NCBI GenBank assembly: GCA_003342815.1
Contig: PTEX01000003.1
Coordinates: 6,799,430-6,863,429 of the forward strand
Direction: 5' to 3'
Source: Eudromia elegans
Lineage: Eukaryota; Chordata; Aves; Tinamiformes; Tinamidae
Length of the DNA: 64,000 bases
A model generated the notes under the pieces. That model worked only from the letters and a program-made list of their open reading frames with translations. It searched no databases and had not been told where the DNA came from. Shown one piece after another: positions 47,141-59,100 of this stretch (position 1 is its first letter; the number at the start of each line of letters is the position of its first letter). Position numbers and translations under genes: made by a program.

Positions 47141-50100
47141 CTGTAAGAGGCAGATGGGAGAGAAGAGGTGTTAGAGGTTCTGTTGAGGGCTTACACAGCG
47201 TACTAAGGCAGTGCTAGTGCTGGTAGATGGCTGACAGGCTTTGAAATCGGAGACTCACAGTGCAAGCTTCCTGTGTTAACTGATGTTCCTGAGGTAAAAG
47301 CATCACAAATAGCAGCCTAAGGCGAAGCCTTCCCACCATCCCATGGCTTTCTCCTCACTCCCTTTGTCTTGCGACCTTGCTGAGGCAGAGGGAAAGACTC
47401 CTCCAGGGATCAAGCAGGGCTCCGCTGAGATGTTCCTGCTTTCTTTCCTCGGAGCTGCACTGAGCTCAAGGAATCCTGTCTTGCTAAGCTAACTTTAGCC
47501 TATTTAGTTGCCCGGCAGCAACCTCAGTACAAATGCCAGGAATTTTAGACTGTAGAAAATGGCCAACTACACAGGGGTAGAAGTCAATACGTGCAAGGAG
47601 GAAAGAAGAATCAGACTAACATAATTACTTGTTAGCTTCAATGCACTTGTGCTGAACTGTGTCCCAAGCAGATGGAGATCCCAAGCAACTCCTGCAGTTA
47701 CAAGGCATGTTTTCTGGTCAGAGTCTCTTCTTTTATACTTACAGAATATATTCCCTGTCCCTCCAAGTTTGTTTCACAGAATTTTATATGGAGACCATCC
47801 ATAACTACAATAATGAAATGCACATGAACATGGTTCTTGTAGTATTATTCTTACACTGCCCATGCTACGTTTTTACAAACATTCCTGTGACTGAGAAGAG
47901 TCCTCTGGAAGTACTTATACTTGCTTTACCAAACTGCCGAAATAACTGTTTATTTCAGCTGGCAAATCAGTTTTAAAAGGATAAATTCATCCATCTTGAG
48001 TGCAAGAATTCCATTAAGTTGCCTTTCTCTCAATCCCAATTTTATTTGGGAAATTCAGTATGCCAAAGAGACTAGCAGACCTTGTAAGAAGTGGTTGAAT
48101 CTTTAACTAGAGTTCCAACAAAATAACATTGCACCTGGTTTTGGACAGCAAAATACCAGTAGCTACTGCAGAAGCCTGGTGGCTTAAGGCTTGAAGGGTG
48201 GGAAAGGTCAGCCTCTTCCTGGGAACTCCAGGAATATGAAGGCCCAAAAAATGGCAGTGCTTTAGCAACAGACAAATGGTGTTGCTTTTGGTCCGTTTGC
48301 TTTTGTAGCTGTAATACGGAGTACACAACCTCCTATACATTCTTCACAAACATTGCTTTAGAGTAAAACCATCTTGAACCCTAAAGTATGTGTGAGGAGG
48401 ATGCTACTGCCCCATAACCTGCTCCTTCACCTCTCATCCTACATAGAACAACACCTGAAATGTCAGTATGCAGTTTACTCATGAAACCACATTCATTTAA
48501 GAGAACTTTGCTTAGTTCACTCTCAGAAAGACAAATAAACAAGTTTCCCAGAGAGGGATCCATCTGCTGCTGGCTAAGGGACATGGCTGTGGGACTCTCC
48601 CATGGCTGGGAGAGTCAGGGAGAATGAAACCATTCAGTTAAAGGCTGCAACACTTGTGTGAAGTGGAATCCGAGCAGGTTCCTCAGTTCTGATGTCGCCT
48701 ACACTGCTGCCACCATAATGTTCCTACAGGTTTATCATTGAAGTTAGGAACACACCTTTACTAAACTTCTTACCATGGTAAAGCAAAGAAGTGGCACTGC
48801 AGTTTTAGAATTTACCTTAGAAGTTGCATAGGAGAGACTACAGTGGTTTTTGCCATGGTATTATGACATTGTTGGGTGGAAGTCCTCGAGGCTCTCCCTC
48901 CCAGTATTCTGGTGATGCCCACCTGAAGGTGATAGGCTGTGATGACGGGTCTATTTCCAGTACACCAGACATCCTCCTTCATCTGCCTCATGACCCGGAA
49001 GCATTTCATGCGACAACCACCGTCTTCATCGAGACCTTGCATGAGCACGTGCTCCGCACGGAAGAAGCACAGCTGCCAGTGGTAATTGGAGCGGGCCAGA
49101 AGGTCAAAACCAAGTGACTGTGGACAAAAGGAGAACACAAATGCAAAAGGATGCTGTGAGGGGGCTGCGTGATGTATTCCAAAGTGGAGCACTGTGGTCT
49201 AAACAGCTTTAGCTGAGGCAGCAAACTTGGGTTGTATTCCCGTCCTAATTCCTAATTAAATGAACGTTCAATTTATCTTGTTTCCTGATCCAGGCTAGAG
49301 CTGCCAGGTTGCAGCACAAGCAGTACTACTGAAGCGGAGGTACAACTCTGTGGGCACTTTGCTGTGGGGCAGCATGTTGGGATGAAAGGACAGTGGGACT
49401 CAAAGGAAGAAATGGATCTGCTGAGAACATGGGAAATGGGGCTAACTGGAGTGCCAGAATCCAGCCATAAGATTTGTAGGGAGGCATGGGATTAGGCTGG
49501 AGGGGAAACTGCAAGATGGTGAGTAGAGATTTGCATATATCTACATGTGACAAAGCAGAACAGCAAGAATGATCCAGGTCAGCACTGACCTACGCTGTGT
49601 GGAAGAGACTCATGCAAGAGAGTTAATTCAGTTTTTCTTCCACAGAATTCACCACTGTTAGGGAAAAGAAAATCCCAGTAAAATGCATCTCAGTACTTTG
49701 AAATATTGCTTTTCAAGAGAATACATCTTCCAGACATGTTGTGGGGCAGGAAGGAGCACTGGTTTTATTACTTAGCCTGGGAATGAATGGGTTGATTTGA
49801 AAACTCTGAGTCAAAAAAGATTGGAAACATGTGGGTGGTACAAAGAACTATCTAGCTCTCTTTGGTAGCATTTCTTATGTTTTTTTAACTGATGCACCAC
49901 TTTGCTCTGATATTTCTAAGGTATTACTCTGCACTATGTGCAAGTTATTACACAACTTTTTTAAAAATTGAAAATAAATATTTTCAATATAAATGAAATT
50001 TGAAAAAATGATAATAATTTTTTTAGTAAATATATTTTAATTGAAATAAAATTTGGGAACCACTGTCAGACACCTGCAAGGTAAGTTCCTGCACGGAGAT

Positions 50101-53100
50101 AACAGTTAACAAGTAAACACTGATTACCTTGATGCACTGTGCTTTCTCCTGGGAAGGCCAACGCTGAAAGCAACGAGGCCACTTGGATTTCTTCGGCCAG
50201 CAAGTTGGAATCTCCACTGCAGGGGCCAGCTCTACCTCAACCTGCAATTCTGATGTCTTCACAGCCACCCGGACCACTGAACTGAAGCTCTCTAGCATGG
50301 TCACTTTATCTGTGAAGGAACAACAGGATAAGATAATAAAGGGAAGAGGCCATTTTCAACAAGCCAAGCAAGGGGCTCCCTATGGCCCAAGTCCCAGGAG
50401 GACCTTGCTGTTCCATCAGTTTGTCTAAGCACCCTCCCTTCAACAACATGAGCAGATCAGAAGAAAACAACAGCAATGAGCATAATAAGATGAAGAACAC
50501 CTAAGTTCTTGATTTTATTTTCATTTCCTATCTAAAGATTCCTTAATCCTTAAGAAAATCTGTGATCAGACCAAATGACTTAACCTCACTGGTCATTTGG
50601 GATGTTATTGTGGAGTGTGTACAGGTTCGTTTCTGGAGATGCACTTGCACAAAAGCCGGTGCCAGAACGTATAGGCACAGCTGTCTGATGCTGTTTGCTT
50701 GCAGAGCAACCGTACAAAATGGATTAACTGCTTGTCTGGGATTGCATGATGATGTCAAAAAAGGGGTTTGTTTCGTATTGACTTGGATGAAAGAGTTTTC
50801 CTCAGTGATAGATCAATGGCTCAGTTCCAGGAATGACAATCTTTGAGAAGGAGAGCAAAAAGGAATGAAAATTGTATCTAATGGATTTGACTGGAGGTTT
50901 CCTGTTGGCCTAGCTGTGCTAATGGAAGAAGTTTCTGTCCCCAGCTTTCCCAGACACTCTGGCAGGATCGCTGTCCCTTCAGCTCTGCCATCTGAGCTAC
51001 TTGTGTACTCATGGCCTAACCCACTGAATTAAAAGATGGAGCAGATTAGCATAAACAGTTTAAATAGTAGGTGTGTGTTAACCTATGTAATTTTGATTGA
51101 CATAAGCTGAGTAGAAATTCTAGAAGGAGTTCACACAACAGGCTTCAAGGGACAGTGACTAACATTTAGGATGACAACCTCTTCTGTCTTCACAGAGCAA
51201 ATGTCTGCCTACTACCAAAGGCAGATTTAGCATCTCCTCTAGAAAACACGACTTTATGTGGGCACTGGAGTGAATTACCTTGCAATAGTAGAGCCCATCC
51301 TCACAAGAACTTTATAATCCTCAGTAGGGATCTCCGGAAGCTAAAAAGCGTTGGAGCCACCACTGTGTCAGAATGAAAATAGGACGACAGCACTTCCAAA
51401 AGCATCACGATTGTGCTTCCAGTTTTTCTACAAAATGGTAAAGTGAGGCACTGAAACAAATGTGGCTTTGCTGGTACCCAAAGAAATCAGAAGCAGGGAA
51501 GCCAGGAAAAAGCTATATATAGCTTCAGTTGTCCCTTGAAAGTGCCTGTTCTGCCTCAACAGCTTGATGAACTGCTGCTGGGCAGAATGGCAAGCTTTCA
51601 CCTCAGCATGGGGACTTCCACATAACTAAACTTCAGATGTACGCTCATTCCATCTGATCTTTTCTGTGCATTTCAGTGGTAAAATATCATTCACAGCATA
51701 CTCGCCTCTCCTGTGATCACTAATAAATCCTAGAAGAATAGAATGATCTAGAAGAGCTTGATTTAAATGCATCTTTCCTCCTGTGACTAAAATTCAGAAT
51801 GTGATCGGAAGTGGCTGCTATCTCCACGCCACGTAGCAAGTCTCATTGTCCTGCTACTGCTGTGTACATTCATCCTGGAAACATCCTATCGAAGAGGCAT
51901 TAAAACTTGGACTTGACCATACCATAGTATCTTAACACGAAAAAATGGGCATAGGTTATCTACCATGGACCAAACTGTATTAGCCGAACTCTAAAACCTG
52001 CCGCTCGTACGCTAATAACCAAGTGTGAGAGTCACTGTTCAGGCAGTACCTCGCTGCAGATGTCACGGCTAGGAAGCAACGCTGCATGAAGCGCTAATTG
52101 CAACGTGTCAACGACCAGCACTTCCAGCATAAATAGCGACGGGAAATAAATGGATACAGTGGAGCTTCTTGCAGAGCGATCGTCATCGCTATTGAAAGTA
52201 AACTTCTATGACATTTGCTGAATAATGCTACAGCAATTCAGGCAGCGGGAGAAAAACAGTGCTTGTCCAACAGGCTTTGCTATGGGCAGGTCAGGATTCC
52301 CTATCTTCCCTGTATTTCCAAGCACTTTTCACTCTTCCCTCCCACTCACACACCTTCCACATATCAAAATTTCTTATATTATTTTTCTGGCAAATCTAGA
52401 CATATTGTGTCTGTTATAAGAGGAAAAAGAAAAGGCAACCCAATTCCTATTTGTCTGTTGATGGGACTGTGAAAGTAATATTGCTGGAGAACCTACTCAG
52501 ATTCCTAAGATGTTAGCAAAGCCTTGAGTTGGGAAAATCCAGCCACTACTCAGTTCTATATTCAGTGCAGGTATGCGTTTCCATCACTGCAATGGGGTAA
52601 TGGCTCCTCGATTTTGGAGTTTGGGTTGTTCTGACTTCTGATTGTGTAAACTTGCCAACCAACCACTTTGTGTGTGTGGTGGCTTCTGCTCCATCAGTTG
52701 CATAAAACAGGCAGTTCCCTTTACACCTTTCCCCACTAAACTCACTGGAAAGGTTGCAGGAGATAATTGACTTCTTCACCAGCTCCCGGAAGATGATAAG
52801 GACTTTGGCTGGAACCAGATCCCCTTCGATGTTCACGTCGCTCTCATGCCATTGTGGAAGGCTTTTTGTGAACTGCTCCACCTCTAGCCATTGGTGCAAC
52901 TCCTCAGGGCCCCGCACGGAGGAGTGGAGCTTGCCTCCTTGCACGGTGTAGTAACGCCAGTGCCGTATCTGGCACTCTCTGTACCCAAACAGGCCGCGCA
53001 GAGGAACGGTGATGACGAATTGGCTGGGTGCTAAGACCTAGGAGAGGTCAGAGAGATTGAGAGAGGAGGCAAGGGCAGATCCACGAGCGCAAAGCAGGGA

Positions 53101-56100
53101 GGGGAGGGTTAAAGAAGTAACAGGTTAACTGGTGGCCTTTGGAGAGAGGGAAAAGCCAGGTATCATGGGAACAACTGAATACAGGTAGGACCTATTCCAT
53201 GCTTTACAGAGGGTTACTTTGGAAATACAGAGAATAAGAGAAAATTGTTCTAGAAGGGCTATGATGTTACAGCCATGGTGCATATGAGACAGACCCAGCT
53301 GATTTGCCACCACTGCTGCCACAGTGCCCCCTCATTCCTTGTTACTTCCAGTGTGCAATTGCATAAGAGGTAATAACTAGCAAATTTAAAGAACCAGAAG
53401 CGCCTCCAAGAGTGTGCTAGGAGACAAAATGATGCCAGTTATTACATCAGAATTGTTACTAGAGATAAGCCTTGAGTTTACTGCTAGTAACAACGTTAGT
53501 AAAAGGTGCACTTTTCTGTTCTCCCTCAAATCCACTAAAGACAGTAAAGAAAGGCTTTGGCCTGTTAATAAGTGTTTCACTCTGCACCACTGGAAATATT
53601 GTCCTAAATACTATCCTTAAATATATTTAAGGGACATAAGGTACGTAGGGTAGGTGATGTTCCCAAGCCTACATAGACAGCAGTGGCCAAGTCAGATATA
53701 AATGCAGGTCTTGGCCAGCTCTGCTGTATGAAAACATTTTTTTTTTTCTGTTGAGTGGAAGCAGAAAACACTGTGAAGATGGAAACAGTAACCAGCGGAT
53801 AACAAAACTACAAGCAGGCTTGTCTGAGATCAGTATTGGCTTCCTTTTGAGAATAGCCATTCTCCAATATCAACGAGGGACACACAAACACTTGAAGCAT
53901 CGTATGGGCTTAGAACATCCCTGGACATCTCTCCACCTGTATCGTGGTCTTCAGCAACCTCAGCTCTGGGTGCTCCGACATGGTGCTTAAACTCACTCAG
54001 ACTTTCATATGTTGACTCAGGAGCTTTTCAACTTCACTTCCTAACAAACCTAACTTACACATGTGTTAATCAGGTGAGGCTGCTACATAAACAGGATGTG
54101 AAGTGACAGTTCTTGCTGTAAGGTGGTTACCTCAACGTAAATTAAAAACTCCTGTCATTCACCAGTAATATCCACCAACACATTCTTGCAAGCTTCCTGG
54201 TAATTCTGCTGATTTAGAACATTACTGTAGAGGTGCCAAGGCCCTGGGGGCACTAACTTGGGCAAATTAAGCGCAGGGTGGTTTTTGCGGGCCTGACAAG
54301 GCTATCACAGAGAGATGGAAGCATTAGGTTAGAAACAAAACATGCATGCTTCGAGCAAATAGGGAAGTCTCTTGCGGAGAGGCTGAATGGTCACGGGAGG
54401 TTAAGTTGGGTGGGTGAAGCTGTCTGGAAATAGGGTGGATGAGGAGGGAGCAGGCACAACCAGGTGGCGTGAAGAATTGGTACCTGGATGGATGAGTGGA
54501 ATGGGCGCTTCCCCTGAAGCATAGCTGACCACTTGGCCAGCAAAGCTGGCTGATCCTGAGAGAAGCAGAAGGGCAAATAAGAGATACACGGAAGAGAGAG
54601 AGAGAGAGAGAGAGAGAGCATATGCAGGGTGATCCATTCACAAAGTCACAAACTTCCTTTGAGCCTGCTATAAACAGGAAATCCCTCCTGCAGTGGATAC
54701 CCATTTAAACACTTCCCAGTGCTGTGCTAGTAACTACCGTGGGTGGTTAACCTGCTCCCTGTGCCTCGCTGACGCCCGTACCGCCTCTGCCTCGGTCCTG
54801 CATGGACCGCTGCTGCGAAAGCGCGGGTGGAAGCACGGCTTCCCGGGCGGTGCCTCGTGGGCCGGGGCTGTTCAGCCGTCTCTGAGTTCGGCATCCTTCC
54901 ACTCCCTGTGGACCATAATAGACAGCCCATGTGTGCCATCAAATACCCACAAGGAAGGTGTGGGCAATGGTTCTGGGAGCCTGGATCGGATTAATCTGTC
55001 AGCATTTATAAAATTAAAAACAGCACTATTCTCATTTCGTTTCTCCTTACGTGTGCCATAAAGAATAGAAGCTAATTGTAGAGGCACTACAAGAAAAGGT
55101 ATTATACTGAGGGTATTACAGAGATAGCACAAGTGCAAGGTTAGTTTCCTCCAGGCTACACTACAGATGTCGCATGGCTCTTTTGTACACAGCAGAAGCA
55201 CTAGGCATTGAGGGCAGCAATAAAACATCTCTAGTTCTCTAATTCTAGTAGAGGAGTACACACCATTTTCTTTGGCAGGATCCCTTAATATACTTGAACT
55301 GAATGATTTCTTACTAAGGCTGGAGTAGTTTCCTTACTAGAAAAATATACAGCTACATGGAAAGGAATTGGATGATTTTCACACTGAGAAGAGCCACAGT
55401 GTTTGAGTAAGTTAATGCACAGTACATACTTCTAACATATTTAACACTTTAAAAAGTTGTAAATGTGTTCACTAAAGTTTTTAGCTTTGATTTTGACTCC
55501 TAGAGTTGCAGAGAAACTGAATACTCAAAGAATTTTTCTCTAATTCGCCATCCAGCCCTGTATATTTAAAAGGAGGTTTATAGCTTTGCAACAGATCCAG
55601 ACCCTCAGCATGCTAAATCAAATCCTCTTAACCAGAAGCTGGAAACTCTGAAAAGTCAGTGTAAATTATTGTTCTGTTTTGTTTTCCAAGTAATCTTACA
55701 CTGACCCTCGTCTTAGACCTCCTAAGCCAAGCAGGGATCAATCCAATTTGAGGCGTGGATGCAGAGGACATCTCAAAGGACGGTGCAGGGATCAGGAGGT
55801 GGCATCATCCCATGCCAGTGTGGGCATCCCTACTGCTAAGGCTCATGCCATGGCTTTCACAGCGTTGCAGAAGAGATGGGAATGGCCCAAAGCAACAGCC
55901 ACATTCCAGATCGGACGATCACATTCTGCACCCACCCCATCATCCCTCCAGCACCTTGATGCACACAGAATTCCTTCCTTTCTCACCTAGACTGTTGCAA
56001 AAGTTGCCCTGTGCTGTTGCATGCCTGCTGTGTGTTGCTCCCCAACTGCCTGCACTTTGGCACAAGGAGTGGCATAGCTAGAGGGGGTAAGGTACTCCAG

Positions 56101-59100
56101 CTGAAAAAGATCTTTTCGTCAATGCTGTGATTGGTTCTTATACCCTTATACTAGTCACTCTTGTCTAAATATTCCCAGGAAATAACCAGTCTCCCTCTGT
56201 CATAACTAGGACAGGGCATTATTATTTTGGATCTGACTGTTTAAAATGAGGAAATGTCTCACTGCTCCCACTAGCAATCATATTTCTTCCCAAGAAAAAA
56301 AAGAAACTAAGGAAAAATTTGAATCCATTATCAGGGAAAAATACTTTTTTTTTTCTGAAGAAGCTTTCTAATACTCTTAGTGGCAAAGATTTTTTCTTCC
56401 AATAAGCTGATGGGTTTTCCACATGTGGAAAATGAGTTATAGCTCATAAAAACATAAGATTTTCTAATACTCCTATATTTTCTTTTTCTGCCTCCCCCAA
56501 AGGCTTCAGCTTCTTCTTGCAGCTTGACAGCTCTCACTACAGAAGCTCTTTATAAAAGAAGCAGTTGTAAAAAGATGCTCTGCCTGATATACTCAGCCTC
56601 TCTGATGCTCCTCAAGTTGTAAGATGTCCATGGGTAAACCTCCATGACCCAGTCACCCATTAGACCTTCCACAATAAAGTGTCAGCGAATTATGGTGTCC
56701 TGAGTGATCAATGTACCTGTTCATTACAGACAATTAGACAGTGGAAACTCTACCTGCAAGCAAGGTTTACTAAAGCTTTTGTTCATACCTTAATATTCTC
56801 ATTATGAATGCCAGAGTTGTAGATAGGCTGGAAGCGTGAGGCCTTACGGCTGATATCTAAGGTCAGCTGCTGGATGATTTTCTGCACCTCCTCCACCGCT
56901 TTGGAAACCAGATAATGCCGTGGCATGACCTGTCAGTTCCAAGCAAGACATTTCACATTACAGAGAACTGCAGTCTTTATCTCCAGCTGGAAACAGTCAC
57001 CAGTGTAGAGCATACTGAAACATTCGTGCCTACCCACCTTGCACTGAGAATAAAAGTGTTGTTCCTTACCAACTTCCAACTTACCGTGAGACAAAGCTCT
57101 TCTTGGCGAGCACAGAGGGGCCTATACTCAAAAATGCCAGCTACTAATCGATATGCCCGTGCTGATACCACTGGGTGGAGGAAGGAGTTTATTACATAGA
57201 TCTTTTTGGTAGCACATAGCTATATTCTCCTTCTTGAGCCATTTTGAATGGAGTCCCCTGCTATTCCCCTGCACAGACTAGTCACCCACAGCCCCAGACA
57301 TGTTACTTTCCAAGAGCTGGCAGGACGTCGAAGTTTACAGATATTCTGGGTGTTAGATCACAGATATATGTGGCAGCATCTAGAAGCCTAAATAACGTGT
57401 CAGAAGTGTCCATGTTCTCTAGCCCTCGTATCTGAAGCACAGAGGAGAGACCGTTCCTCAGCAGTGAGAAGCTGGTCCCACTGGGGACAAGGTCATTGTG
57501 TGACTTGCTGGATACATCTTCAATTCAAGCAGTAATAATATAATTGCTTTAAAAACATGTAAATGGAAAATCTTAGTGAAGAATTGAGGTGAATGATGGA
57601 TAGCTCAGAAAGATATGAAACTGAACCTTCACATACCACAGAAAATGAATGGAACCTATGGGAAGAGTTAAAATCCAAACAAGAAGATTCAATAGAAGGA
57701 ACATGGAGGAATTATTTTAGTAAAGGACCTTTACATCTTAGCCAAAAGATCCTTACATATTTACCAAAATGAGGACAAGACTCAGCTAGTCTTAATTGAG
57801 TTCATTAATATGTTTCTCAATATTTATTCATCAAGAATTACCCGTGCAGGGTGATGTATGAAGATGATTTGCTGTCCTTTTATGCATCCTGAGGCTTTAT
57901 CTCATTTATTTGCAATTCTTGCTTTCGTTTGTGCTTGTTTTTTTCCTCATCGTACCTCATGGCTCAGAGGACACAATAAGAGCAAAAGAAATGTGTAAGA
58001 TCAGAAATTTGGGATCAGAAAAAATGAAAACACACTCCAGCCAAGAACTAAACCCCAACTAGGCAAGAGCAAGAGCATCAGGTCATTAACAGTTTGCTTA
58101 AGTCAGTAATCAAAACATTGCTAAACACAATTGCTACAATCTTTTGTTATTACCAGAGTAACACTCCTGTGTCCTGTTTACTTAGTCCTATCTTCAGGAT
58201 CTAACAACATTTTTCTCCCTCTTAGGAAATTTTGGATATCTCTGTCAAAATGATCAAGTATGAGAAAAAAAACCCACTCAAAAGCACAGACTTCTCATGC
58301 CCTGAGTGATGATAAATAGTTGCAGTTCTTTGCATGACAACAGATCATAGTACAATCATTAAAAAGTCTATTGCTTGCATAACATCAATTAACCAAGTAA
58401 GAGGGATTGACTGACACTGGACTTGAAAATGAGTAAAGTTGGATTAATTTTTTCTCTCCCTAGCTAATAACAGTAAAAACATTTTTAATAAGCCTGAATA
58501 GGACTTGCAAATGGGAAATACATCAGAGTTGCATCATATTCCCTTCACTGAGGTCATCTGCTCTTGACATCCTGATTCGTTGCTATGTCGTCTATATGTA
58601 GTTTCTTAGCTTTCTAGAATATTATTTAACATCCCTGTGAATTCTCCGTCTTCGTTTTATCATTTCAATTCAGCCTTGTTCTTTGAGCCTGTTTTTAGAT
58701 AGCTTTCAATGGCTTTCTCTTCTCTAAGTTGTTGTGATTTTTTTTAGCTCATGTTTGTTCTCATATCTTTGTTTCAGATTTCGTTTATGTCACTTCTCCA
58801 TCTCCAGCAATAGCTATTTCCTCTGTAGCTTTTGCGTATGCCCAGAAGCAGACTTGCTCAACAAATCTGCAATTAGTTCCTCCAACAGGTAAATTATATG
58901 AGGGGCAAAAAAAGACTGGGCCACCTCTGATAGTTCACAGACAAAAAAAGTGACTCTTCCTGTATGCAACTGCTATAGGTCACCTCAACCTGAGATCCGG
59001 GAATGCCCCTCTATTCCTTGCACTCATCAAGTTTTTTTTTCCAGTGGCATCTGCCAGAAACACTTTCTACTACCTGCACTTCTCAAGGAGAATCCATGCA

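Larger units (their letters stand above)
53038..56788 (-). other. MAB21L3: MAB21L3 intron 2
   Basis: About 3.75 kb. It contains a (GA)n microsatellite at 54593-54618 and an isolated CpG-dense patch at 54755-54890 that stands out from the AT-rich surroundings. No additional Mab-21 homologous exon is seen. Confidence 0.8.
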
